Assembly: GCA_023393125.1 (NCBI GenBank)
Contig: JAEWMQ010000022.1
Coordinates: 20,233-84,232, forward strand
DNA: 64,000 nucleotides
Direction of reading: 5' to 3'
Source of the DNA: Bacillota bacterium
GTDB lineage: Bacteria; Bacillota; Clostridia; Lachnospirales; Cellulosilyticaceae
Part shown: piece by piece, positions 34,431 through 43,463 of the stretch
How the letters are laid out: each line of letters starts with the position of its first letter
Numbering within the stretch: the first letter of the stretch is position 1
Position numbers and translations under genes: made by a program
The notes under the pieces: generated by a model
Databases searched by the model: none
Told to the model about the DNA's origin: nothing
What the model saw: only the letters and a program-made list of their open reading frames with translations

Positions 34431-35624
34431 TTATTTTGCAACTAATGTTACAGTGTCTCTAGCTATCATAAGTTCTTCATTTGTAGGCACTAAAAGCATT
34501 TTCACTTTTGATGTTTCTTTTGTTAAATCTCTCTCTACACCACGACATTTATTTTTCTCAACATCAAGGTCTACACCTAACCATGTTAACATATTAGCAA
34601 TTTCTTCACGCATGATTGCATTGTTTTCGCCAAGACCGCCAGCAAAACAAATTGCATCTACACCATTCATAAGTGCTGCATAAGCTCCAATATATGATAC
34701 TACACGGTGTTGATATGCATCCATTGTAAATCTACAAGCTGGATCACCTGCAACTACTCCATCTTCAATTTCACGGAAGTCACTTGATAAACCAGATAAA
34801 GCATCTACACCAGATTTTTTATTTAAAATGTTGTCCATTTCTTTAGCTGATAAACCTTCTTTTTCCATTAAAAAAGTAACGATAGCTGGATCGATATCAC
34901 CTGAACGTGTTCCCATTACAAGTCCAGCAAGTGGTGTGAATCCCATTGAAGTTTCAACTGATTTACCACCATCCACAGCACAAATACTTGCACCATTTCC
35001 TAAGTGACAAACAATTATTTTTGTTTCTTCAAGTGGTTTACCAAGCATTTCAGCTGCTTTTTGTGATACATATTTATGAGATGTCCCATGGAAACCATAT
35101 TTACGAATACCGTATTTTTCATAGTATTCTTGTGGAATAGCATACATATAAGCTGCTTTATCCATTGTTTGATGGAAAGCTGTATCAAATACTGCTACCA
35201 TAGGTACGTTTGGCATAAGTTCACGACATGCATCAATACCAAGTAAGTTAGCTGGGTTGTGAAGTGGTGCAAGTGCGCTACATTCTTCAATAGCTTTTTC
35301 TACTTCCTCTGTAATAACTACAGATTGATTGAATTTCTCTCCACCATGAACAACACGGTGACCTACTGCATTAATCTCTTCTGGTTTAACACAAGCTGTT
35401 TCACCTTCTGTAAGCATAGAAAGCATTTTTGCTAAAGCTACTTTATGATTTGGAAAATCCACCATTACTTTTACTGAATCTTGACCTTCAGTTGTATGTT
35501 TGATAAAAGAACCATCAATTCCAATTCTTTCACAAATCCCTTTTGCTATAACAGATTCATTCTCCATATTTAATAATTGATATTTTAAAGAAGAACTTCC
35601 ACAGTTTACTACTAATACGTTCAT
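34431..35624 (-). CDS. ackA: acetate kinase
   Basis: Converts acetyl-phosphate and ADP to acetate and ATP, the energy-yielding end of fermentation. The ASKHA-fold signatures VVNCGSSSLKYQLL at the start and MGTRSGDIDPAIV in the middle are present, and residues of the HGGE and FDTAFH stretches are intact. 397 residues is standard. It lies 34 bases after pta, forming the classical pta-ackA operon. Confidence 0.97.
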   Translation of the reverse strand: MNVLVVNCGSSSLKYQLLNMENESVIAKGICERIGIDGSFIKHTTEGQDSVKVMVDFPNHKVALAKMLSMLTEGETACVKPEEINAVGHRVVHGGEKFNQSVVITEEVEKAIEECSALAPLHNPANLLGIDACRELMPNVPMVAVFDTAFHQTMDKAAYMYAIPQEYYEKYGIRKYGFHGTSHKYVSQKAAEMLGKPLEETKIIVCHLGNGASICAVDGGKSVETSMGFTPLAGLVMGTRSGDIDPAIVTFLMEKEGLSAKEMDNILNKKSGVDALSGLSSDFREIEDGVVAGDPACRFTMDAYQHRVVSYIGAYAALMNGVDAICFAGGLGENNAIMREEIANMLTWLGVDLDVEKNKCRGVERDLTKETSKVKMLLVPTNEELMIARDTVTLVAK

Positions 35625-35658
35625 TTTTTACACTCCTTAAGATTATATTAATTGTCTT

Positions 35659-36654
35659 TTAGTTATTTTGAGCTTGTACAGCTGTAATAGCAACAACACC
35701 CACAATATCTTCTGCACTACAACCTCTTGATAAATCATTAACAGGTTTAGCAATCCCTTGTGTAATTGGTCCATAAGCTTCTGCTTTTGCAAGTCTTTGT
35801 ACAAGTTTGTATCCAATATTACCTGCATCAAGGTCTGGGAACACAAGAACATTTGCTTTACCTGCCACATCGCTATTTGGTGCTTTAGCACTACCAACTG
35901 ATGGTACAATAGCAGCATCTAATTGTAATTCACCATCTATTTTAAGTTCAGGTGCTTCCTCTTTTGCAATACGAGTCGCTTCAACTACTTTATCTACATC
36001 TGCATGTTTTGCGCTACCATATGTAGAATGTGAAAGCATTCCTACTACTGGTTCTTCTCCAACTAACTGAGCGAAACTTTTAGCTGAGCTCTGTGCAATT
36101 GCTGCAAGTTCTTCTGAGTTTGGATTTTGATTAAGACCTGCATCAGAGAAAATAAAAGTACCATTTGCACCATATTCACAATTAGGCACTACCATAACAA
36201 AGAATGCGGAAACAAGCTTTGTACCTGGTGCTGTCTTTAAAATTTGAAGTGATGGTCTAAGTACGTCTGCAGTCGCATGAATAGCACCAGCTACCATCCC
36301 GTCTGCCATACCTTGTTTAACCATCATAACACCAAGGAATAGTGGGTCTCTATGAAGTAATTGACTTGCTTTTTCAGTTGTCATTCCTTTTTTTTCACGA
36401 AGCTTTACAAGTTCTGCAATGAAAGCATCCATTTCTTCAAAAGTTTCTGGATTAACAATAGTTGCTCCTGCTAAATCTAAACCTTCTGCTTTATTTGTAA
36501 TAGCTGATTCATCGCCAATTAAAATCACATTTGCAATACCTTCAGCTAAAACTTGGTGAGCTGCTTTAAGAGTTCTTATATCAGATGTTTCTGGAAGAAC
36601 AATTGTTTTTTTATCGCTTTTTGCTCTCGCTTTAATATTTTCAATAAAAGACAT
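35659..36654 (-). CDS. pta: phosphate acetyltransferase
   Basis: Makes acetyl-phosphate from acetyl-CoA. It is the short Clostridia/Bacillus-type enzyme (331 residues) without the N-terminal regulatory domain of the E. coli form. VGAIHATADVLRPSLQILKT and AKANVLVFPDLDAGNIGYKLVQR-like blocks are typical of the catalytic domain. The promoter at 36701-36729 overlaps an operator-like palindrome. It is divergent from tmcAL. Confidence 0.97.
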   Translation of the reverse strand: MSFIENIKARAKSDKKTIVLPETSDIRTLKAAHQVLAEGIANVILIGDESAITNKAEGLDLAGATIVNPETFEEMDAFIAELVKLREKKGMTTEKASQLLHRDPLFLGVMMVKQGMADGMVAGAIHATADVLRPSLQILKTAPGTKLVSAFFVMVVPNCEYGANGTFIFSDAGLNQNPNSEELAAIAQSSAKSFAQLVGEEPVVGMLSHSTYGSAKHADVDKVVEATRIAKEEAPELKIDGELQLDAAIVPSVGSAKAPNSDVAGKANVLVFPDLDAGNIGYKLVQRLAKAEAYGPITQGIAKPVNDLSRGCSAEDIVGVVAITAVQAQNN

Positions 36655-36700
36655 TTATATAACCCCTTTCAATTTTTACTTTCAATTACCCTCAATCTCT

Positions 36701-36729
36701 ATTATATGCAATGTATCTCGTGTATACAA
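36701..36729 (-). promoter_or_regulatory. pta-ackA promoter
   Basis: TTGTAT (36724-36729), 17 bases, TATAAT (36701-36706) on the minus strand. The -35 is weak and the -10 perfect, which suits an activated or repressed promoter. Confidence 0.6.
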
Positions 36730-36732
36730 GAG
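36717..36732. promoter_or_regulatory. operator-like imperfect palindrome over the pta -35
   Basis: CTCGTGTATACAAGAG reads nearly the same on both strands (one mismatched pair). It covers the pta -35, a position typical for a repressor or redox-regulator site. The cognate protein is not known to me. Confidence 0.4.
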
Positions 36733-36748
36733 TGAAATAAAAATTTAT

Positions 36749-36776
36749 TTGTTTTTTCACCTTTATCTATTATGAT
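36749..36776 (+). promoter_or_regulatory. candidate tmcAL promoter
   Basis: TTGTTT (36749-36754), 16 bases, TATGAT (36771-36776) on the plus strand, about 50 bases before the start. Confidence 0.45.
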
Positions 36777-36824
36777 TTTTAGTATAAAATCAGTAATTGA
36801 TAAAAATATTTCAAGGAGGTCCCC

Positions 36825-38066
36825 ATGCATATTGCTGGTATTATCGCCGAATACAATCCTTTTCATAACGGCCATCTCCATCAAATTATTTCAACAACAA
36901 AGCAAACACACTGTGACTACGTTGTTATTGCTATGAGTGGTAACTTTACTCAGCGAGGCGAAGCTGCCATTGCAGATAAATTTATACGTGCTCAAATGGC
37001 CTTAAAAGCTGGAGCTGATTTAGTTTTAGAGCTTCCACTCCCTTTTGCTACAGCTAGTGCTGAACGTTTTGCTCAAGGGGCTGTATCTTTATTTCATCAT
37101 ACCGGTATTATTGATACACTTTCTTTCGGCAGTGAATGTGGTGATATAGCCTTACTTCAGCTGATTGCAAGTCGTCTAGAAACGCCTTCCATTACTTTAA
37201 ATACTGCCCTTAAGTCATATTTAAAAAATGGTTATAGTTTTCCTAGAGCCAGAGAGCTAGCTTTATTAGAAGACTTAAAATCATTAGAACTTCATCCTGA
37301 AGTTTATGATTCACTTATAGAAGTCATTAGATGCCCTAACAATATATTAGGAATCGAATACATTAAAGCAATTGAACACTTTAATGCTTCCATCAAACCG
37401 TTTACTTTAAAACGCCTAACAGCAGGTTATCATGATCCCTCACTTTATCAGCATATTGCTTCAGCTACTGCTATACGCACACACTTAAGTAGAGGATACT
37501 CTTCAGAATTAGCTGCTTGTATGCCTACCACTACTTCTGAGCTCTTAGCTTCTACTTCATACGCTCAACCCGATATGAGTATGCTAACACCATTCTTGCA
37601 CTATAAATTTATGTTCTCCAGTAAAGAAGATTTATATTCTTTATGGGACATTCCAACTGATCTTATTAATACTTTTTTAAATAACTATCATACATTAGAT
37701 TGCTTTTCAGATTTTGTAAAGGCATGTACCTCCAAAACCTACACATCTGCTACTGTTAGGAGAGCACTATTACGCATATTACTCAATATCCACACAGAAA
37801 CTCTTCAAAAGCTTGAAGCAATTTCTTGGATCCCGTATATTCGCGTTTTAGGTTGTAAAAAAGAATCTCAATTTATTTTGAAACACTTAAGCCTTCACGC
37901 TAAACGTCCTATTATTACCAACCTCAATAAGGTTTATTCAAACCTTGACCCTTTAAGTAAGCAACTTATTGATTATGAACTTAATGCTACAAAGCTCTAT
38001 CATTACTTAACAAAGCAATCCCACCTCTATACTCAAGATTTCACTCAAAGTTTTTTAATGGTTTAA
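36825..38066 (+). CDS. tmcAL: tRNA(Met) cytidine acetate ligase
   Basis: Uses acetate and ATP to put N4-acetylcytidine at the wobble position of elongator tRNA-Met (Bacillus YlbM family). The nucleotidyltransferase motif H14-N-G-H17 in GIIAEYNPFHNGHLHQ is present, followed by MSGNFTQRGEAAIADKF. 413 residues is the usual length. AAGGAGG precedes the start. It is divergent from pta-ackA, the acetate-producing pathway, and upstream of ylbJ on the same strand, separated by a terminator. Confidence 0.94.
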   Translation: MHIAGIIAEYNPFHNGHLHQIISTTKQTHCDYVVIAMSGNFTQRGEAAIADKFIRAQMALKAGADLVLELPLPFATASAERFAQGAVSLFHHTGIIDTLSFGSECGDIALLQLIASRLETPSITLNTALKSYLKNGYSFPRARELALLEDLKSLELHPEVYDSLIEVIRCPNNILGIEYIKAIEHFNASIKPFTLKRLTAGYHDPSLYQHIASATAIRTHLSRGYSSELAACMPTTTSELLASTSYAQPDMSMLTPFLHYKFMFSSKEDLYSLWDIPTDLINTFLNNYHTLDCFSDFVKACTSKTYTSATVRRALLRILLNIHTETLQKLEAISWIPYIRVLGCKKESQFILKHLSLHAKRPIITNLNKVYSNLDPLSKQLIDYELNATKLYHYLTKQSHLYTQDFTQSFLMV

Positions 38067-38098
38067 ATAAAGGTGCTACTAGAATAGCACCTTTATTT
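38065..38098 (+). terminator. intrinsic terminator of tmcAL
   Basis: AAATAAAGGTGCTA / TAGCACCTTTATTT, a 14-bp stem with a 6-base loop at the tmcAL stop, followed by a T-rich stretch on the plus strand. Confidence 0.7.
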
Positions 38099-38102
38099 CT
38101 TG

Positions 38103-38131
38103 TTATTTTTTGTCCAAGCTTAGCATATACT
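38103..38131 (+). promoter_or_regulatory. SigE-like promoter of ylbJ
   Basis: TTATTTT (38103-38109), 14 bases, CATATACT (38124-38131). The -10 differs from CATACAMT at one base and the -35 from KMATATT at two. The predicted start is about 25 bases before ylbJ. SigE control of ylbJ is known in Bacillus. Confidence 0.5.
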
Positions 38132-38162
38132 ACTTTATAGTGTTTTCCTTGGAGGTGTCCCT

Positions 38163-39266
38163 ATGTCTAAAAAATCAACAACTGTTATTATCTTACTTAG
38201 TCTCATGGCTATTTTACTCATTTTCCCAAACTTATGTGTAGATGCTGCCCGGCAAGGACTTTTACTGTGGTTTAACAAAGTTCTTCCGTCTCTACTTCCT
38301 TTCATGATTTTAATCAATATACTTGTTGGATTAGATAGTATTAAAAACATAAGTAACCATGCTGGCATCATTACATATAAGCTTTGGAATTTACCAGGCT
38401 GTACTTTATTTGCCTTTATCATGGGCCTCTTAGCAGGCTATCCCATGGGTGGACGCATTATTAAAGAATTAGTTTCAGCAGGTAATTTAACACTTAAACA
38501 AGGTGAAAAAGCTCTTTGCTTCTGCAATAACTGTGGTCCTCTTTTTATTGTCGGCACTGTTGGTACGTCTTTACTTGGTAACGTTAAACTTGGATATTTT
38601 CTATTGCTTGTCCATATTTTATCTGCCATTATAACAAGCCTTTTACTTAAACCTACCTATCCTTTAATTCTAACAAAGTGCACTACTTCGCAATCAACTC
38701 CTTCAAGTAAAACTTTATCAACTTTACTAAATGAAGCTGTAGTACATTCAATGGATACAATGACTTGCATTGGTGGGTATATTATATTCTTTTCTGTTTT
38801 ATCTCATCTTATAACAGATACACTCTTACTACAGTGGTTATTCCACTTGCCTCTTATTAATCAAATTTCTACTTCAACACTTCAAGCTATTCTTACTAGT
38901 TTTCTTGAAATGTCTAACGGTGTTAATGCTTTAAGTCAAATTTCATCTCCTTATGCATTAGCTTTATTGGCTGCTACACTTGCTTTTGGCGGCTTATGCG
39001 TATACTTCCAAACACTTTATGTATTAGAGGGAATATCTTTTTCTACAAGACCTTATTTTCTCAGCAAATGTTTACAAGCCATTATTAGTTTTTTGCTTAC
39101 TTGTGTACTTTACCCCTTTTTCTCTATGTATACACAAGGAACAAAATTAGTTTTTAATCATACTTGGTGCATTATCTTAATTTGTTTTATTAGTACCTTT
39201 ATCTCCTTAACTCATTTTACTAAAAGTAGTTTATTTCCTATTTTAAAAGAAGCACGTAAATTTTAA
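38163..39266 (+). CDS. ylbJ: sporulation integral membrane protein YlbJ
   Basis: Polytopic membrane protein (367 residues, about 8-10 hydrophobic segments) of the nucleoside-recognition/Gate family, needed for spore cortex formation in Bacillus. Conserved elements are WFNKVLPSLLPFMILINIL near residue 40 and GYPMGGRIIKELVSAGNL and FCNNCGPLFIVGTVG in the middle. The start follows TTGGAGGTG. A SigE-like promoter lies directly upstream. It converges on codY. Confidence 0.92.
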   Translation: MSKKSTTVIILLSLMAILLIFPNLCVDAARQGLLLWFNKVLPSLLPFMILINILVGLDSIKNISNHAGIITYKLWNLPGCTLFAFIMGLLAGYPMGGRIIKELVSAGNLTLKQGEKALCFCNNCGPLFIVGTVGTSLLGNVKLGYFLLLVHILSAIITSLLLKPTYPLILTKCTTSQSTPSSKTLSTLLNEAVVHSMDTMTCIGGYIIFFSVLSHLITDTLLLQWLFHLPLINQISTSTLQAILTSFLEMSNGVNALSQISSPYALALLAATLAFGGLCVYFQTLYVLEGISFSTRPYFLSKCLQAIISFLLTCVLYPFFSMYTQGTKLVFNHTWCIILICFISTFISLTHFTKSSLFPILKEARKF

Positions 39267-39285
39267 TTCATTTAATAATCCATAT

Positions 39286-39319
39286 AAATAAAAAAGGAGC
39301 AAAGGCTCCTTTTTTATTT
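39286..39319. terminator. bidirectional terminator between ylbJ and codY
   Basis: AAATAAAAAAGGAGC / GCTCCTTTTTTATTT, a perfect 15-bp stem with a 4-base loop. T-rich on both strands, it overlaps the codY stop and serves both convergent genes. Confidence 0.85.
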
Positions 39320-40072
39320 ACGTAATCTATTAAGTTCATCTAATAACGCACTATTAAGAACTTTAATGTATGTTCCCTTCATACCTAAAGATCTTGATTC
39401 AATAACACCAGCACTTTCAAATTTACGAAGTGCATTAACGATTACTGAACGGGTAATACCTACTTTATCAGCAATTTTACTTGCAATTAAAAGACCTTCA
39501 CTACCATCTAATTTCTCAAAGATATGGAAAATAGCTTCAAGCTCTGAGTAAGATAAAGTAGCAATAGCAGATTTAACGATAGCTACTCTACGTTCTTCTG
39601 CATCATTTTCGTCTTTTAATGAAGTTAACATTTCAACTGCAACAATAGTTGCACCATATTCTGCTAAAATAAAATCTTCAGTGTTAAATGAAGACTCACT
39701 TTTCTCTTTATAAAGTACAAATGTACCAAGTCTTTGTCCTGCTGCAATAATTGGAACGATGCAAGCTGTATAATTAGCGCTATTTGCAGCTGCTGGGAAT
39801 AATGAATCTAAAGAAACACCTTCTTTAATATCCATAATTGTTAAGAACTCATCATTTACAGAGTAATCAATATAATTTTCTTCGTTTGCAAAGTTATGTG
39901 GAATACCACTATTTACACCTAGTACTTTACTTTTTGTGCTAACTACCATAGCATTCGCTCTCACTACATCACTAATCACTTCACAGATATCAGAAAAGAT
40001 AACACGATCTGAGCCAAATCTTTGTAAAAGTCTATTTACTTTTCGCATTTTTTGTAATAATTCTTGAGACAT
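39314..40072 (-). CDS. codY: GTP-sensing transcriptional pleiotropic repressor CodY
   Basis: Global regulator that senses branched-chain amino acids and GTP. An N-terminal GAF-type ligand domain (about 1-155) is joined by a helix to the C-terminal winged HTH (IADKVGITRSVIVNALRKFESAGVIESRSLG). 252 residues is normal. The start has AAGGAGG upstream. A 216-base leader region holds a promoter, a hairpin and a poor CodY-box match (40133-40147, three mismatches), so autoregulation is possible but weakly supported. Confidence 0.96.
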   Translation of the reverse strand: MSQELLQKMRKVNRLLQRFGSDRVIFSDICEVISDVVRANAMVVSTKSKVLGVNSGIPHNFANEENYIDYSVNDEFLTIMDIKEGVSLDSLFPAAANSANYTACIVPIIAAGQRLGTFVLYKEKSESSFNTEDFILAEYGATIVAVEMLTSLKDENDAEERRVAIVKSAIATLSYSELEAIFHIFEKLDGSEGLLIASKIADKVGITRSVIVNALRKFESAGVIESRSLGMKGTYIKVLNSALLDELNRLRK

Positions 40073-40173
40073 TTTATGTCCTCCTTAATTCTATTTGTGC
40101 TGTTTATACTCTAAAGGTTTTATATACTTTAGTATGTTCTAAAAATTTTAAAATATACACTTTATCATTTAAA

Positions 40174-40202
40174 AAGACAAAGTTGTAATACAACTTTGTC
40201 TT
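40174..40202 (-). terminator. hairpin between topA and codY (terminator and/or codY 5' stem-loop)
   Basis: AAGACAAAGTTGT / ACAACTTTGTCTT, a perfect 13-bp stem with a 3-base loop followed by TTTTT-AAATG on the minus strand. It lies 87 bases after topA but just downstream of a codY promoter candidate. Confidence 0.75.
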
Positions 40203-40212
40203 GTACAAACAA

Positions 40213-40241
40213 ATCTTAACATGATTTGACAAAAAACTCAA
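40213..40241 (-). promoter_or_regulatory. candidate codY promoter upstream of the hairpin
   Basis: TTGAGT (40236-40241), 17 bases, TAAGAT (40213-40218) on the minus strand. The predicted start (about 40206) is at the foot of the hairpin, leaving a leader of about 130 bases before codY. Confidence 0.5.
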
Positions 40242-40288
40242 TATATATTTGTAAACATTAATACTAAAAATATTTAACAAATTGTAAA

Positions 40289-42361
40289 CTAATTCTTATT
40301 TTGCTTACCATAGTTACATTTTGAATTACGACACACGATTTTTTTATTTTTACTATTCCCTTTTTCTATAAGTGCTTCTCCACATATTGGGCACTTCTCT
40401 CCTGTTGGTTTATCCCATGACATAAACTCGCATCCTTCACCATTATGTTCACATCCATAATAGCTACGGCCTTTCTTGGTTTTCTTCATTAGAATTTTCC
40501 CATTACATTCTGGACAAGTAATTCCTGTCTCTTCATACCATGGTTTAGTGCCATTACATTCCGGAAAATTAGGGCATCCTAAAAATTTACCATATTTTCC
40601 ATAACGTACTACCATATGAGTGCCACACTTCTCACATGGAATGTCAGTATGCTCTGTCAAATCGATATTCTCTATCTGAGATTCTGCATATTCTACTGTA
40701 TGATGAAAATGAGGATAAAAAGATTTAATAATCTCCTTCCATTCTACATTGCCTGAGGCAATTTCATCTAAAATTCTTTCCATATTAGCAGTAAAATCTA
40801 CATCTACTACTTCATCAAAATATTCTATCATAATTTGATTAACTACTTCACCAAGCTCTGTCATATAAAGTATCTTATTTTCCTTTACAATATAACCTCT
40901 AGCAAGGAGTGTTGTTATAGTTGGTGCATAAGTACTCGGCCTTCCTACTCCATTTTCTTCAAGGGCTTTTACTAGTGTAGCTTCCGAGAAATGGGCAGGT
41001 GGTTGTGTAAAGTGTTGATTAGGGATAACACTACCACAAACTAATTGTTCTCCCTCTTCCACTTGAAACTTTGCTTCTTTCTTAGACTTTTCTTCTCCCA
41101 AATTATAAACTTTAATAAAACCATCAAATAATTCTATTGAATAAGAAGCTTTAAACTCATAATCTCCATTGAGAATTCTAATAGAATAAGTTTCATATTG
41201 TGCAGGAGCCATTTGACTTGCTATAAAGCGATTCCATATAAGTTGATATAACCTAAATTGGTCTCTAGACAAATACTCCTTGATCTCACTTGGTTCATAT
41301 TCCATATATGTCGGTCTAATGGCTTCATGGGCATCTTGAATATGTGTTTTTTTAGTCTTTTCTACTTGCTTCTTCACACCTAAATAGCGTTCACCATACT
41401 TTTGTGTTATATAAGTAATCGCCTCTTCTTTAGCTTTTTCTGCTATTCTTATAGAATCTGTACGAATATAGGTAACAACACCTACTTCTTTTTTACCTAC
41501 TTTAATCCCTTCATAAAGTTGCTGAGCAATATTCATCGTCTTTTGAGTAGAAAAACCTAAATGCTTCGCTGCTTCTTGCTGTAAAGTACTTGTTGTAAAT
41601 GGTAATACTGTATTCTTGATTCTTGTTCCTTTTTTACTACTTACAACTTTAAAAGTACCTTTTTTACAGATGTCAACTATTTTTTTTGCTTCTTTTTCAT
41701 TATTAATTTCACATTTGTCATTTTTATAAGTATCTAATTTAGCTTCAAATGCTTTTCCCTTGCCATTTTGTAAATTAGCCGTGATGCTCCAATATTCTTC
41801 TTCAACGAATTCCCGTATTTGCTTATCACGGTCACTAATCAGTCTTAAAGTTACTGATTGTACACGTCCAGCACTCAAACCTTTACGTACTTTTTTCCAT
41901 AAAATAGGACTTATCTCATATCCTACCAAACGATCTAAAACACGTCTTGCTTGTTGGGCATCTACTAAATCTGTATTAATATCTCTAGGATGCTTAATAG
42001 CTTCTTTAACAGCTTGTTCTGTAATTTCATTAAAAGTAATACGACATACTTTTTTCTCTTGTAATTTTAGCGCATGATATAGATGCCACGAAATTGCTTC
42101 CCCTTCACGGTCAGGGTCAGTCGCAAGATAAACACATTTAGCACTTTTTACATCTTTTCTTAATTTCTGTAGCAGTTCACCTTTACCTCTTATAGTAATG
42201 TATTTAGGTTCATAATTATTTGCTGTATCTATACCTAATTGACTTTTAGGTAAGTCCCTAACATGTCCTATTGATGCTTCTACTTTATAGTTTTTGCCTA
42301 AAAAACGGCTAATTGTATTTACTTTAGCTGCTGATTCCACGATTACTAAATTATCAGCCAT
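40289..42361 (-). CDS. topA: DNA topoisomerase I
   Basis: Type IA topoisomerase relaxing negative supercoils. Toprim domain at the N-terminus, starting MADNLVIVESAAKVNTISRFLG, and ATDPDREGEAISWHL with the metal-binding acids. The active-site tyrosine is in VGVVTYIRTDS. Three C-terminal four-cysteine zinc modules follow (CEKCGTH..., CPECNGK..., CPICGEA...). The usual ESPAK is ESAAK here. The start at 42361 has GAGGAGG upstream; a longer reading would overlap dprA. dprA-topA-codY is a conserved order. Confidence 0.96.
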   Translation of the reverse strand: MADNLVIVESAAKVNTISRFLGKNYKVEASIGHVRDLPKSQLGIDTANNYEPKYITIRGKGELLQKLRKDVKSAKCVYLATDPDREGEAISWHLYHALKLQEKKVCRITFNEITEQAVKEAIKHPRDINTDLVDAQQARRVLDRLVGYEISPILWKKVRKGLSAGRVQSVTLRLISDRDKQIREFVEEEYWSITANLQNGKGKAFEAKLDTYKNDKCEINNEKEAKKIVDICKKGTFKVVSSKKGTRIKNTVLPFTTSTLQQEAAKHLGFSTQKTMNIAQQLYEGIKVGKKEVGVVTYIRTDSIRIAEKAKEEAITYITQKYGERYLGVKKQVEKTKKTHIQDAHEAIRPTYMEYEPSEIKEYLSRDQFRLYQLIWNRFIASQMAPAQYETYSIRILNGDYEFKASYSIELFDGFIKVYNLGEEKSKKEAKFQVEEGEQLVCGSVIPNQHFTQPPAHFSEATLVKALEENGVGRPSTYAPTITTLLARGYIVKENKILYMTELGEVVNQIMIEYFDEVVDVDFTANMERILDEIASGNVEWKEIIKSFYPHFHHTVEYAESQIENIDLTEHTDIPCEKCGTHMVVRYGKYGKFLGCPNFPECNGTKPWYEETGITCPECNGKILMKKTKKGRSYYGCEHNGEGCEFMSWDKPTGEKCPICGEALIEKGNSKNKKIVCRNSKCNYGKQNKN

Positions 42362-42374
42362 ATTTGCCTCCTCA

Positions 42375-43463
42375 TTAAACACGTACATATCTTTCCCCTG
42401 GTAATCTCTTTATAAGCCCTTTTATTTCTAATTGTAATAAATATTTATAAATATTTTTATAGGAAAGCTGTGTGCTATTTACTAATTCATTTAAAAAAAT
42501 TGGTTCCTGACTTACATAAGCATATACTATCCTTTCCTCTTGTGCAAGTTCATAATGCTTTTTAGGATTATTTTTCTTTATTTCATCGTATTTTATTCTT
42601 AAATTAAAGGGAAGTTCTTCTATTACATCTTCTGCACTGGTAATACACTTGGCACCCTTTTTAATGAGTTCATTAGTTCCTAAACTTAATCTTCTAGTGA
42701 TATTTCCTGGTATAGCACATACATCTCTTCCATAGTCTAGTGCTAGTTGTGCTGTAATTAAAGAACCACTTCGTATATTAGCTTCTGTAACCACAACACA
42801 CATAGACATTCCACTTATAATACGATTCCGCCTTGGAAACTGATAAGGCTTAGGTTCATGATTCAAATCATATTCCGAAATAATACATCCTTTATTTACT
42901 ATATCTTCATATATTCTTTGATTACACGCTGGATAACATATGTTCACTCCATTTCCTAACACAGCAATGGTCTTACCAGTCTTTAAAGCGCCATAATGCG
43001 CAGCTGCATCAATACCCATAGCCATACCACTTATAATAGTCAGTCCTCCTCCTGCAAGTTCTTCTGCCAATTGAACAGTTACACTATAACCATATTCTGA
43101 ACAATTACGAGAACCTACTATTCCAATCATAGGCATATTTAATAGTTGATCATTACCTTTTATATATAGTAGCATAGGTGAATCTGGGATGTGCTTTAGA
43201 TACTCAGGATATCCTTTATCTAAATAATCTACCAATTTAATTTGTTGACTCTCATAGTACTTTACCCGCTTCTCCAATACATCCTCTAGTAAAGGAAATT
43301 GTTTAATACGCTGAACAATTTCTCCTCGCCATCCTTTGCTCATATATTCTTCTTGAGAGGCTTTATAAATTCCCTCAAAAGATTTAAAACATGTTACCAG
43401 TTCCTTCTTAACCATTTCTGGTAATCCTAATTCGTGAAACCAGATACTATATATTTTACTCAT
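42375..43463 (-). CDS. dprA: DNA-processing protein DprA
   Basis: Binds incoming single-stranded DNA and loads RecA during natural transformation. The Rossmann core has GIVGSRNCSEYGYSV, ISGMAMGIDAAAHYGAL and the FPRRNRIISGMS motif, all conserved. A C-terminal winged-helix domain (LSYKNIYKYLLQLEIKGLIKRL) follows. 362 residues. It is divergent from a ComM-type ATPase gene, and the gap holds a CodY-box-like site. Confidence 0.94.
   Translation of the reverse strand: MSKIYSIWFHELGLPEMVKKELVTCFKSFEGIYKASQEEYMSKGWRGEIVQRIKQFPLLEDVLEKRVKYYESQQIKLVDYLDKGYPEYLKHIPDSPMLLYIKGNDQLLNMPMIGIVGSRNCSEYGYSVTVQLAEELAGGGLTIISGMAMGIDAAAHYGALKTGKTIAVLGNGVNICYPACNQRIYEDIVNKGCIISEYDLNHEPKPYQFPRRNRIISGMSMCVVVTEANIRSGSLITAQLALDYGRDVCAIPGNITRRLSLGTNELIKKGAKCITSAEDVIEELPFNLRIKYDEIKKNNPKKHYELAQEERIVYAYVSQEPIFLNELVNSTQLSYKNIYKYLLQLEIKGLIKRLPGERYVRV

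Noticed and set aside
35643..35918. 91-codon minus-strand frame within the 3' part of pta
   Set aside because: It is a shifted frame of pta with biased L/Q/K composition and no start signal.
36702..36884. 60-codon minus-strand frame across the pta/tmcAL gap
   Set aside because: It overlaps the promoters and the tmcAL start on the other strand and resembles no protein family.
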